Shown piece after piece: positions 1-8,003 of a DNA stretch of 64,000 nucleotides. The DNA lies in assembly GCA_949741915.1 (NCBI GenBank), contig CATJOM010000048.1, positions 62,001 to 126,000 of the forward strand, read 5' to 3'. Positions within the stretch are counted from its first letter, which is position 1. Each line of letters opens with the position of its first letter. Origin of the DNA: an uncultured Candidatus Melainabacteria bacterium. Its GTDB lineage: Bacteria; Cyanobacteriota; Vampirovibrionia; Gastranaerophilales; Gastranaerophilaceae. A program made the translations under genes and the position numbers. Below the pieces are notes generated by a model, which made no database searches, had not been told where the DNA came from, and was given only the letters and a program-made list of their open reading frames with translations.

Positions 1-642
1 GAATATGGCAGAAATTGGGCTGAAGCATCAAAACAGGCACCAAATTCAAGCATAAATGACAACTATTTTAATGACACTTACGACAGCGACAAGAGAAGTA
101 TTGATAAAAGACTCACTTTAATTCAGCAAGAAGAGAACGCTCCATCAGAAAGCCGCGTTTTACCTCAAGATAGAGATAAAAATGAAGTCATGAATTTTGA
201 GCACTTTGAAAGATTGAAATCAAACACTGAAGAAGATATTGATACAGACTTAATAGAACCTGTGCAAAGCGAGCCAAAACCTGAAAAAAAACAGGTGCAA
301 AAAACAACACAAGCAAGTCAAGATAAAGAAAAAGCACAACTTTTACCAAAACAAACAGGTGAGACAAACGCTTCAAACACCTCGAGCACCAATTTTGCCC
401 CGATTGAACTCCCTGCTAAATCTAACATCAAAGTGTTGATAGGGAAATATTCAACATTTGATGAAGCAAAGACTGCACAAAGTGCTATGAAAAATTCCAA
501 GGCAAAAATTGCACCATTTATTAGAAAAGTAGATGATGTTTATTGTCTTCAAATCGGATCGTACTCCAATATGGATGTCGCAAGAAGCGTAGCTGGCAGT
601 TTTGGCAAAGAAGGCTTTGACGTTTGGATATATCAGCAGTAA
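1..642 (+). CDS. SPOR-domain protein, C-terminal part (5' end outside window)
   Basis: The reading frame is open from the first base, so the gene begins upstream of the window and the ATG at 190 is probably internal. The 213 visible residues are a charged, Lys/Glu/Gln/Pro-rich linker followed by a C-terminal module of about 75 residues starting near IKVLIGKYSTFDEA and containing VYCLQIGSYSNMDVARSVA. The paired 'I-x-GxYS' strands and the 'A' helix match the SPOR fold, which binds denuded peptidoglycan glycan at division sites. By family knowledge the upstream part would be a membrane-anchored or cytoplasmic segment. The specific protein cannot be named from the tail alone. Confidence 0.75.
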   Translation, partial: EYGRNWAEASKQAPNSSINDNYFNDTYDSDKRSIDKRLTLIQQEENAPSESRVLPQDRDKNEVMNFEHFERLKSNTEEDIDTDLIEPVQSEPKPEKKQVQKTTQASQDKEKAQLLPKQTGETNASNTSSTNFAPIELPAKSNIKVLIGKYSTFDEAKTAQSAMKNSKAKIAPFIRKVDDVYCLQIGSYSNMDVARSVAGSFGKEGFDVWIYQQ

Positions 643-832
643 TTTTGTGCAACTTTTTAAACAAAATATTCAACACCATTTTTTGATTAAACACTTTTTG
701 CACAAACAGAAAGCCCAGACAGACCTAATTAATAGCCTGAAAGTTTTGTAAATTTTAATAACAGTAAATAAACAGGCTCCTATTAAGTTCAATATTTTAT
801 ATTTTCCAGACACCTCTTGACTATTGAGCTTT

Positions 833-861
833 TTGTCATAAGATAGAAATACTGATAAAAT
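833..861 (+). promoter_or_regulatory. Promoter of rpmB
   Basis: TTGTCA (833-838) and TAAAAT (856-861) are separated by 17 bases. This is a good sigma-70-type match that places the start of transcription about 15 bases before the rpmB ATG, upstream of its AAAGGA ribosome-binding site. Confidence 0.6.
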
Positions 862-883
862 ACATTTGAAAGGATAAATTATA

Positions 884-1075
884 ATGTCAATAGTTTGCGA
901 ATGCTGCGGAAAGAAATCAAAAAAAGCTTCTAAACTTTCATTCTCACATAAGCATCATATATACAGACAGTTACCTAATCTTCAAAGCGTTAAGGTAATT
1001 ATTAATGGTCAGGCAAAGAGAATTAAAGTTTGCACATCCTGTATCAGAGCAGGCAAAGTTCAAAAAGCTGTATAA
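884..1075 (+). CDS. rpmB: 50S ribosomal protein L28 (bL28)
   Basis: A 63-residue protein starting MSIVCECCGK. It has the CxxC pair near the N-terminus and a second pair CTSC near residue 50, the four zinc ligands of the C+ form of bL28. The basic middle (HKHHIYRQLPNLQ, INGQAKRIKVCTSCIRAGKV) is typical of the family, and the length matches. The ribosome-binding site AAAGGA lies 9 bases before the ATG. It stands alone between its own promoter and a strong terminator, so it is monocistronic. L28 is a structural protein of the large subunit near the exit-site region. Confidence 0.95.
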   Translation: MSIVCECCGKKSKKASKLSFSHKHHIYRQLPNLQSVKVIINGQAKRIKVCTSCIRAGKVQKAV

Positions 1076-1095
1076 GCTTGACTGGTAAAAATTTC

Positions 1096-1160
1096 AAAAC
1101 ATAAAGCTTGAGGCGGGCAAGAATTTTTTCTTAACATAGCTTCAAGTTTTATGTTTTTTT
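1096..1160 (+). terminator. Rho-independent terminator of rpmB
   Basis: A 19-bp stem with only two G-U-type mismatches (arm from 1096 to 1114, partner 1139-1157) is followed by a run of seven T, directly after the rpmB stop codon. Confidence 0.9.
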
Positions 1161-1227
1161 GTAAATAAATTTAAGCTGCAAGTTTTTATAGAAATATATT
1201 GTCTGTAGTTTTTTTGAGAAATAAAAT

Positions 1228-2538
1228 ATGTCATTAACTGGAAGTGAAATTAATTTTAAGCCCATATTGAATGGACAAATAGAAACACCTGGTATCCGAG
1301 GTATTCGAAAAGAACATCCCCACGCAACAAACTCTCATTACGAAAGAACTCCCGAAACAGATGCATTTGAACAATCATCAAAAGATAAATGCCGCAAACA
1401 CAAGTATCCTTCCAAAACAATGCGGCAAAAACAAATTGCTAGAAGATTAGCTGCTTTTGCTGCTGCTATTGCTGCACTTGGAGGCACACTGACTGCAGCA
1501 AACACCGGCGCAAGTCATCAAGACAAAATTGCAATTGAATCTGCCGCAACGAATTATGTTGATTCAGAAACAGGAATTGTTTCACACGATTTAGAAGAAT
1601 TAGATAAAGAACAGTCCACTATAAGCAATAGCAGCAAAGAAGAAAATTCCAAAACCGACAAAACCTCATACCAAAATACAACAAATGACAAAGATGCTGT
1701 TGAAATAATTTCTGACGACGACACTATAAAGAATATTCAAAGTTTAGATAAAAACGACAATGTAAAAGCTAGTTCAACAAGTAAAGCCCAAATAGATAAA
1801 TTAAACGAAATTTTTGAAGCAGACCCAAACGCCAAAAGAGCATTTGACGATATTGAAATAGCACTAAAGCGCGCATCATTTGAATTCAAAGAAAATGCCG
1901 TTGATGTTCTAAAAAGAACACAAGAAAAATATGCTCCAAATCTTCCTCTAGCACTCCTTATGTGTGTTATGGAACAGGAAAATGGAGGCTATGCCAGAGA
2001 CTGGAATAACGGAAAATATGTAATCGGCCCGGATGGAGATGCCGGGGCTTTTCAAATAACTCCTATTTGCGAAGAAGAAGCAAACACCAAAATGAATACG
2101 CCCGAAATTGACGAAAAACTTGGCAGCAGCAGAGATGGGGAGACATTAGACAGATTTAACGTACTTGATAATGCAAAAATTGCAGCAGTAAAGCTTGCCT
2201 GCGATTATGATTATTTTAACGGCGATATAAGAAAAACATTGTTTGCATACAACGCAGGAAGATATGCTGCCGAAAAATCAGACAACAGTAATGCCATGGG
2301 GCCCTATGTTGGCAGCGTTTATGCAGCACATTTAGCTTATTTTGAAAACAACCCGGAAATGCTTGAATATATCTTAACGCAGGACTATTCTAAACCCTCG
2401 CCAAAAGACGGAATCGACCATGTTCTCATCAGTGATTACACAGGCAAAGCTTTATATGATTATAACAATATGAGCTATGACCCTAATAAGCCATATACTC
2501 CATACAAGGGCTTAAATGTCAGTGGCGAAATTTATTAA
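1228..2538 (+). CDS. Membrane-anchored SLT-type lytic transglycosylase
   Basis: 436 residues. Residues 1-65 are polar and include EINFKPILNG and TDAFEQSSK. A basic patch leads into one hydrophobic segment (about 70-95, LAAFAAAIAALGGTL). Then comes an acidic Ser/Asn/Lys linker to about 190 and an SLT domain from about 225 to 380. The domain has the family motifs: catalytic Glu in VMEQENGG, GAFQITP (the usual G-x-Q-I-x-P) and FAYNAG. SLT enzymes cleave the MurNAc-GlcNAc bond of peptidoglycan to 1,6-anhydro products. The membrane segment suggests an N-in, periplasm-out anchor. The ribosome-binding site is weak (GAG 11 bases upstream). No operon partner is evident. Confidence 0.82.
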   Translation: MSLTGSEINFKPILNGQIETPGIRGIRKEHPHATNSHYERTPETDAFEQSSKDKCRKHKYPSKTMRQKQIARRLAAFAAAIAALGGTLTAANTGASHQDKIAIESAATNYVDSETGIVSHDLEELDKEQSTISNSSKEENSKTDKTSYQNTTNDKDAVEIISDDDTIKNIQSLDKNDNVKASSTSKAQIDKLNEIFEADPNAKRAFDDIEIALKRASFEFKENAVDVLKRTQEKYAPNLPLALLMCVMEQENGGYARDWNNGKYVIGPDGDAGAFQITPICEEEANTKMNTPEIDEKLGSSRDGETLDRFNVLDNAKIAAVKLACDYDYFNGDIRKTLFAYNAGRYAAEKSDNSNAMGPYVGSVYAAHLAYFENNPEMLEYILTQDYSKPSPKDGIDHVLISDYTGKALYDYNNMSYDPNKPYTPYKGLNVSGEIY

Positions 2539-2617
2539 AATAACTTGATAGCAGCATAAAAATCGTAAACTCTTTGCAGCCAGAAAAATACGGAATTATA
2601 TGATACAGCAATAAATC

Positions 2618-3238
2618 TTACTTCCCGATTTTGTATGAAAATTGTAAAAAATTTCCCATTAAATTTTCATTCCACACCATAACATCATCTGGCACAATTA
2701 AAACGCTAGGAGAAAAATTCCAAATATATTTAATATTAGATTTTACCAAAAAATCCACAGTCTTTTGCGCCGCAGACATTGGTACCGTTAAAATTGCCAT
2801 TTCTATGTTAAGCTTATCCGCAAGATTTGGAAGTTCTGAAATATTATATATCTCCTTATTTTGCACCTTTTTTCCAATTTTATTTGCATCATTATCAAAA
2901 AGCGCTGCAACATTCAGCCCATAATCAGTAAAATTATTATAATTAGCAAGTGCCATGCCAAGATTTCCAGCCCCCACAATGAATGCATTTTTTGGCCTTT
3001 CAAAACCAAGAGTTTTTTCTATAGATTTTTTTAATTCCAAAACATCGTACCCGACACGGCTTTTGCCGGTATTCTTAAGAAGCGAAATATCTTTCCTAAC
3101 CTGCGAATCATCAACCCTTAAAAGACTTGCAATTGCAGAGCTTGTTATTGTCTGAACCTCGTTTTTTATATAATCAACAAGAATACAGTGATACAATGTT
3201 AATCTGTTTATTACGGTATCCGGAAATTCCCCTGTCAT
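2618..3238 (-). CDS. rex: Redox-sensing transcriptional repressor Rex
   Basis: 206 residues, normal length. The N-terminal winged helix (about 1-80) contains ITSSAIASLLRVDDSQVRKD and the conserved RVGYDV. The Rossmann domain starts at FIVGAGNLGMALANY, the NAD(H)-binding Gly-rich loop. The C-terminal helix WNENLMGNFLQFSYKI is the domain-swapped dimer arm. Rex senses the NADH/NAD+ ratio and leaves DNA when NADH rises. The likely target, adhE, lies 380 bases upstream on the same strand and carries a matching operator. The ribosome-binding site AGGA is present. A terminator-like hairpin between the peptide gene and rex (3303-3342) could separate or attenuate transcription. Confidence 0.95.
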   Translation of the reverse strand: MTGEFPDTVINRLTLYHCILVDYIKNEVQTITSSAIASLLRVDDSQVRKDISLLKNTGKSRVGYDVLELKKSIEKTLGFERPKNAFIVGAGNLGMALANYNNFTDYGLNVAALFDNDANKIGKKVQNKEIYNISELPNLADKLNIEMAILTVPMSAAQKTVDFLVKSNIKYIWNFSPSVLIVPDDVMVWNENLMGNFLQFSYKIGK

Positions 3239-3264
3239 AATTTTTTCCTGTCTTGGTTTTTGAA

Positions 3265-3292
3265 TTGAAAAATATCAAAGTTAGTGTATAAT
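3265..3292 (+). promoter_or_regulatory. Promoter of a short RNA opposing the peptide gene
   Basis: TTGAAA (3265-3270) and a perfect TATAAT (3287-3292) are spaced by 16 bases on the + strand, with no protein-coding gene downstream in that direction. Transcription would start near 3299. The -10 region is partly symmetrical, so weak activity on the other strand toward rex is also possible. Confidence 0.55.
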
Positions 3293-3298
3293 TATAAT

Positions 3299-3394
3299 AT
3301 AAAAGGGCGGACAGGATTGAGTCCCTGTCCATTAAAAGCCCTAGAGAAGTTTCAACGCTAGTATGATTAATAAAATTATTACTAGCGTTTTTTC
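3299..3394 (+). ncRNA. Candidate antisense RNA overlapping the small peptide gene
   Basis: The predicted transcript is about 95 nt. It runs from the promoter at 3265-3292 to a hairpin with arms AACGCTAGTA (3354-3363) and TACTAGCGTT (3380-3389) followed by six T. A first hairpin pairs GGACAGG with CCTGTCC inside an outer GGGC/GCCC pair. The RNA is complementary to most of the 23-codon peptide frame and to its terminator. This is the geometry of type I antitoxin RNAs that overlap the toxin 3' end (TxpA/RatA-like arrangement). Expression and function are inferred; no sequence family was recognised. Confidence 0.45.
3303..3342 (-). terminator. Terminator after the small peptide gene, before rex
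   Basis: Read on the - strand, AGGGC, a 7-base bulge, GGACAGG, an 8-base loop, CCTGTCC and GCCC are followed by TTTT. It begins at the peptide stop codon. It either ends the peptide transcript or acts as an attenuator ahead of rex. Confidence 0.55.
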
Positions 3395-3412
3395 AGTTAT
3401 GCTAAACTTCAC
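3341..3412 (-). CDS. Small hydrophobic peptide (23 aa), candidate type I toxin or leader peptide
   Basis: The frame starts at GTG (3410-3412) and ends at TAG (3341-3343). It encodes a 23-residue peptide: a short polar start (KFSITEK), then an unbroken run of Leu/Ile/Val/Ala (TLVIILLIILAL) and a final KLL, enough for one membrane helix. The ribosome-binding site is the full AAAGGAGGTG ending 4 bases before the GTG, the best match to the anti-Shine-Dalgarno sequence I saw in the window. It is followed at once by a hairpin terminator and covered by a convergent + strand RNA. Peptides of this shape are typical of type I toxins, but a regulatory leader peptide of rex or a small membrane regulator would look similar. 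Confidence 0.5.
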   Translation of the reverse strand: MKFSITEKTLVIILLIILALKLL

Positions 3413-3559
3413 TTTTCACCTCCTTTCAGTTTCAACTTCATTCTGCAGTAATGTTGTTTGAAATCATCAAAAAGGTTTTTAGGGCTTGCCCATAATTATT
3501 TTACGCTATTTGTTCTTATTATTTAATACTCTCGCTAATTGAAATTAAACTGCAAATTA

Positions 3560-3598
3560 AAAAGCTCCGGAATGGCAAAAAGCAAAATCGGAGCTTTT
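3560..3598 (-). terminator. Terminator of adhE
   Basis: A perfect 10-bp stem (AAAAGCTCCG 3560-3569 with its complement 3589-3598) with T-runs on both sides lies 17 bases beyond the adhE stop codon. Confidence 0.85.
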
Positions 3599-3615
3599 AT
3601 TGCAGTTATTAAGAA

Positions 3616-6261
3616 TTAGTACACGCCGTTAAACGCTTTAATGTAAATTTCTCTAATGTCTTCCATTAAAGGATAAACAGGGTTTGCACCAGTGCATTGA
3701 TCGTCAAATGCAAGCTCAATTAATTCATCAAGTTTTGCATAGAATTCTTCCTCAGACACGCCAGCATCTTTGATTGATAATGGTAGATTGATTTCTTTTT
3801 TAAGGTTGGTAATAGCTTCTAATAAAAGTTCAACCTTTTCATCATCATCTTTTCCGCCAAGGTTCAAATTATCTGCCACCTGTCCGTATTTAGCCTTTGC
3901 TTGTGGATACTTATATTGAGGGAAAATAGCCTGTTTTTTCGGACAATCATCAGCATTATATCTTATAATCTGATTGATTAGCAACGCATTTGCAACACCG
4001 TGAGGAATATTAAATGCAGCGCCTAATTTATGAGCCATAGAGTGGCATAATCCCAAGAATGCGTTTGCAAAAGCCATGCCAGCCAAGCAAGATGCATAAT
4101 GGATTTTTTCCCTTGCAACAGGATCATCCTTGCCGCCATTATATGAACGTGGTAAATATCTAAAGATTAGCTTTGTAGCTTCCAATGCAGGAGAATTTGT
4201 AAAGTTTGTTGCCATAGAAGAAACATAAGCTTCAAGCGAATGAGTTAAGGCATCAATACCAGATGCTGCACACAGACCCTTTGGCATAGTATCAACAAAG
4301 TTTGGGTCAATGATTGCCATATTAGGCGTTAGTGCATAATCTGCAAGAGGGTACTTAATATGTGTCTTATCATCTGTAATAACAGCAAATGATGTAACTT
4401 CTGAACCTGTACCAGATGTGGTTGGAATTGCAACCATGAGAGCCTTTTTACCAAGTTCTGGAACATCACAGATTCTCTTTCTGATGTCCATAAATCTCAT
4501 TGCAACATCATCAAATACGGTTTCAGGCTGCTCATACATTAACCAGATAACTTTTGCAGCATCAATTGGTGAACCGCCGCCAAGAGCAATGATTACATCT
4601 GGCTTATAAACATTTACCATTTGCATAGCTTCATTAATTGTTGAAATAGTCGGGTCAGGTTTAACGTCAAAGAAGATTTGGAAATCAACACCGATATCTT
4701 CCAGAACCTTGGTAATATTATAAACGGCGCCTGAATCAAACAAGAATCTGTCTGTTACAATAAATGCACGCTGTCTACCTTTTAATTCGCGAAGAGCAAG
4801 ATCAGTTGCGCCTCTTTTGAAGTATATTTTCGGTGGAACCTTGAACCACAACATATTTTCTCTCCTTTCAGCCACTGTTTTATAGTTTAATAAGTGTTTA
4901 ATACCAACGTTTTCACTAACAGAGTTTCCGCCCCAGCTTCCGCATCCTAATGTTAAAGATGGTTCCAATCTGAAGTTATAAAGGTCTCCAATACCGCCCT
5001 GTGATGAAGGAGAGTTGATTAACAATCTGCCTGTAGGTAACTTTTTAGCAAAATAATTGATTCTATCCTGTGTTCTTGCATCTGTATAAAGTACTGATGT
5101 ATGGCCTGCACCACCTAATATTACAAGATGATATGCCATATCAGTTGCTTCTTCAAAGTCTTCTGCCTTATATAATGCAAGAATTGGAGAAAGCTTTTCA
5201 TGAGAGAATGGATTTTCCATAGCCACTTCAACTTCTTCTCCAACAAGAACTTTAGCGCATTTTGGAACTGTAATGCCAGCCAATTCTGCAATTTTATATG
5301 CAGGTTGACCTACAATTTTAGGGTTTACACTGCCAGCTTCGGTTAAAATGATTTTTGAAACCTTTTCAGCCTCATCAGCCTTAAGAATATATGCGCCTCT
5401 TTTAACTAGCTCATCTTTAACTGCATTATAAACATCTTTAACAGCAACAATTGATTGTTCTGAAGCACAAATCATACCATTGTCAAATGTTTTTGACATA
5501 AGGATTGAAGATACAGCCATTTGAATATCAGCCGTTTCATCAATAACAGCAGGAGTGTTTCCTGAGCCTACGCCCAATGCTGGCTTACCAGATGAATATG
5601 CAGCCTTAACCATGCCAGGGCCACCTGTTGCAAGAATAGCATCAATCTTAGGGTGTTTCATAAGCATATTTGACAATTCGATTGAAGGAACATCAATCCA
5701 GCCGATAATATCTTTTGGAGCACCAGCCTTGATTGCAGCATCTAAAACAATCTTGGCGGCTGCAATAGTTGCTTTTTTAGCTCTTGGATGCGGAGAGAAA
5801 ATAATCGCATTTCTTGTCTTTAGACATATCAAAGATTTGAAAATAGCGGTTGAAGTTGGATTCGTTGTTGGAACAATACCAGCTATAACACCTAAGGGTT
5901 CACCAACTTTCTTAATGCCATTCACCTTGTCTTCTTCTAAAATGCCACAGGTTTTAACATTTTTAAATTTATTGTAGATATACTCTGATGCAAAGTGATT
6001 TTTAATAATTTTATCCTCAACAACACCCATGCCTGATTCTTCTACAGCCATTTTTGCAAGAGGAATTCTTGATTTATTTGCTGCAAGTGCAGCTGCTCTA
6101 AAAATTTTGTCAATTTGCTCCTGAGAATAGGTTGCAAATTCTTTTTGCGCGGCCTTTACTCTTGAAATTAGTTCTTCAAGATCTTCGGCAGTTTCAACAG
6201 GTTTTCTTTCTTCCTGTTCATCGCATTCGCAAACGCAATTGCAATTTTTTTCTTCTGTCAT
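3616..6261 (-). CDS. adhE: Bifunctional acetaldehyde-CoA/alcohol dehydrogenase AdhE
   Basis: 881 residues, the usual length. The N-terminal half is a CoA-acylating aldehyde dehydrogenase with catalytic Cys in DNGMICASEQS (about residue 262) and GVGSGNTPAV. A linker around WFKVPPKIYFKRG joins an iron-type alcohol dehydrogenase with the NAD loop LGGGSPIDAAKV and the metal-site histidines in HSMAHKLG and NIPHGVANA. The enzyme reduces acetyl-CoA through acetaldehyde to ethanol and reoxidises two NADH, and it often forms spirosomes. An unusual Cys/Glu-rich start (CNCVCECDEQEE) precedes the first domain and could bind metal. The start is supported by AAGGAG 8 bases upstream. The gene is monocistronic, and its promoter carries a Rex-type operator. 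Confidence 0.97.
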   Translation of the reverse strand: MTEEKNCNCVCECDEQEERKPVETAEDLEELISRVKAAQKEFATYSQEQIDKIFRAAALAANKSRIPLAKMAVEESGMGVVEDKIIKNHFASEYIYNKFKNVKTCGILEEDKVNGIKKVGEPLGVIAGIVPTTNPTSTAIFKSLICLKTRNAIIFSPHPRAKKATIAAAKIVLDAAIKAGAPKDIIGWIDVPSIELSNMLMKHPKIDAILATGGPGMVKAAYSSGKPALGVGSGNTPAVIDETADIQMAVSSILMSKTFDNGMICASEQSIVAVKDVYNAVKDELVKRGAYILKADEAEKVSKIILTEAGSVNPKIVGQPAYKIAELAGITVPKCAKVLVGEEVEVAMENPFSHEKLSPILALYKAEDFEEATDMAYHLVILGGAGHTSVLYTDARTQDRINYFAKKLPTGRLLINSPSSQGGIGDLYNFRLEPSLTLGCGSWGGNSVSENVGIKHLLNYKTVAERRENMLWFKVPPKIYFKRGATDLALRELKGRQRAFIVTDRFLFDSGAVYNITKVLEDIGVDFQIFFDVKPDPTISTINEAMQMVNVYKPDVIIALGGGSPIDAAKVIWLMYEQPETVFDDVAMRFMDIRKRICDVPELGKKALMVAIPTTSGTGSEVTSFAVITDDKTHIKYPLADYALTPNMAIIDPNFVDTMPKGLCAASGIDALTHSLEAYVSSMATNFTNSPALEATKLIFRYLPRSYNGGKDDPVAREKIHYASCLAGMAFANAFLGLCHSMAHKLGAAFNIPHGVANALLINQIIRYNADDCPKKQAIFPQYKYPQAKAKYGQVADNLNLGGKDDDEKVELLLEAITNLKKEINLPLSIKDAGVSEEEFYAKLDELIELAFDDQCTGANPVYPLMEDIREIYIKAFNGVY

Positions 6262-6411
6262 AAGTTTCTCCTTAAAGTTTATAAGATGTATTGAACATTT
6301 TTAAGTTTATATTTTACAACCAATAATTCACAAGGAATTAACAAGTTATAAACTAAAATATTGTATTCAGAAATACAGTCTTGCTATTACTCTATTCTGA
6401 ACTTTTTTTAT

Positions 6412-6461
6412 TCGTGATTTATTTCACAATAACATAATATAACAAAAAACATATTTTGCAA
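6412..6461 (-). promoter_or_regulatory. adhE promoter with Rex-type operator
   Basis: On the - strand, TTGCAA (6456-6461) and TATTAT (6434-6439) are spaced 16 bases apart. Immediately downstream, 6412-6429 reads TTGTGAAATAAATCACGA, an 18-bp inverted repeat one base off the Rex consensus TTGTGA-N6-TCACAA. The operator covers the expected transcription start (about 6427), so bound Rex would block initiation. A 5' leader of about 165 bases separates it from the adhE start codon. Confidence 0.7.
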
Positions 6462-6558
6462 GTGTATTTTATACATTCGTAACAATACATCTCAAAAACA
6501 AGTAAATAAATATTAATTTTAAGTTTATTTGTTTTTGTTCTTCTGGTAATATTTTTTT

Positions 6559-7842
6559 ATGAAAAAAATATTTTTAGTATTATTAGCAATATTTTTAATT
6601 TTGCCAGCATATGCAATCAATCCCTGGGAGGCCGATGATGGCCTTAAATACTCAATTGTTAAAATAACATCTGACTATTCGCCTCTTCTAAAGGCTCCAA
6701 ATCCACATGCTGAAAGCGTTTCTTATTTAAAGAAAAATATGCAGATATATGTTGAACGTTATAATTCAGATTTCTATATGATTGATGTTGGACTTGAAAG
6801 GCCTTTTTGGCTTGAAAAAAAATATACAACCTTAATTGAAAAGGTTCCCGATAAAGGTGGCGCCAGGCTTTCAAGCGTAAAACTTCATCAAAATAAAAGG
6901 AATTATCTTGTTGAAATTAAAACTAAAGACAAAATAAATGCCCCATATATGATTAGCCAGGATGGAAATAATGTCTATTTTAGACTATATAACATCGATT
7001 CCAGACGAGACAAAAATGAAAAATATAATCCAAAAAGGCGGCCATACAAAATAAAGAGTAAAAATAAAGCCAAACAAGGTGAAGCCTTTAGCATGTATCT
7101 TGTCAAACAGGAGCAGCTTTCTAATATTTTTGCTGTTAATTATACAAGCAGGGTGCCAGTTTTTTCTTATGATGTAAAAAAGAAAAATGATGCTCTTGTT
7201 TTTGAAATACGAAAACCTGTAAAAGTTCCGCTTAAAAGACCCTTAAAAAATATAAGAATAGCACTTGATGCTGGACATGGCGGTTTGGATGCAGGAAATA
7301 CTGCGCGTGGAATTAATGAAAAAGATCTAAACCTGCAAATAACAAAAAAGCTTAAGAAGTCTTTAAAAAAACGTGGCGCAAAGGTCGTTATGACAAGAAA
7401 AAAAGATGCTGCTCTTAGTATATCAAAAAGGCTTGATATTGCAGGAAAAAGTGACGCAGATTATTTAATTAGCATACATCAAAATTCCCTCAAAAATCCT
7501 GAATATTATGAAGAAATCCATGGCAGTGGCGTATATTATTATAATGAAAATGCTAAAAATCTTGCTTACTCTGTTCAAAAAAGTTTAGTAAGAGCGACAA
7601 ATTTTAAAGATGACGGGGTTTCGGTTATGCCATTTCCTATTTTGCAAATCACCAGTCCGGCAAGCATTATGGTTGAGTGCGGATATATAATACACCCCTA
7701 TGAAAGAGCTAAATTATCTGATAAAGAATTTCAAAAAACCGTTGCTGAGGGAATTGCTAATGGTGTTGAAAATCATCTTAAAAATGTCAGAAATCACCAC
7801 TATAAACGTTTAAAAAATACTAGGCACAACAAAAGCTTATGA
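6559..7842 (+). CDS. N-acetylmuramoyl-L-alanine amidase, AmiC type
   Basis: 427 residues. Signal peptide (MKKIFLVLLAIFLILPAYA), an SH3-like segment to about 95, a beta-rich AMIN-like region (about 105-225) and an Amidase_3 domain from about 233 to 418. The zinc site is visible: His in DAGHGG, Glu in GINEKDLN, His in ISIHQNS and the catalytic Glu in MVECGYI. It would cut the amide bond between MurNAc and the stem peptide in the periplasm, as in daughter-cell separation. The TAATAT hexamer with a TGG extension lies only 6 bases before the ATG and no ribosome-binding site is seen, so the mRNA is probably leaderless. Confidence 0.92.
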   Translation: MKKIFLVLLAIFLILPAYAINPWEADDGLKYSIVKITSDYSPLLKAPNPHAESVSYLKKNMQIYVERYNSDFYMIDVGLERPFWLEKKYTTLIEKVPDKGGARLSSVKLHQNKRNYLVEIKTKDKINAPYMISQDGNNVYFRLYNIDSRRDKNEKYNPKRRPYKIKSKNKAKQGEAFSMYLVKQEQLSNIFAVNYTSRVPVFSYDVKKKNDALVFEIRKPVKVPLKRPLKNIRIALDAGHGGLDAGNTARGINEKDLNLQITKKLKKSLKKRGAKVVMTRKKDAALSISKRLDIAGKSDADYLISIHQNSLKNPEYYEEIHGSGVYYYNENAKNLAYSVQKSLVRATNFKDDGVSVMPFPILQITSPASIMVECGYIIHPYERAKLSDKEFQKTVAEGIANGVENHLKNVRNHHYKRLKNTRHNKSL

Positions 7843-8003
7843 TTTAATAGCAAAAAGAGACAATAAAAAATAATTTAAATTACCTGTAAACTTTGTAAAC
7901 CTTTGATAAAATAAGCTTGACTAGAGGCTTGTTTTTTAGGACAATAGAGGTGCTTTACTATTAATTTAGTTTAAAACAATTGTAGAAAGGATAGAGGAAG
8001 TAA

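Noticed and set aside
3299-3394. Known small RNA (SRP RNA, tmRNA, 6S) for the + strand transcript
   Set aside because: None of their conserved cores was recognised, and the length and hairpin layout do not fit.
5555-5977. 140-codon + strand frame inside adhE
   Set aside because: It is a shadow of the adhE frame on the other strand, with no ribosome-binding site and hydrophobic, repetitive composition.
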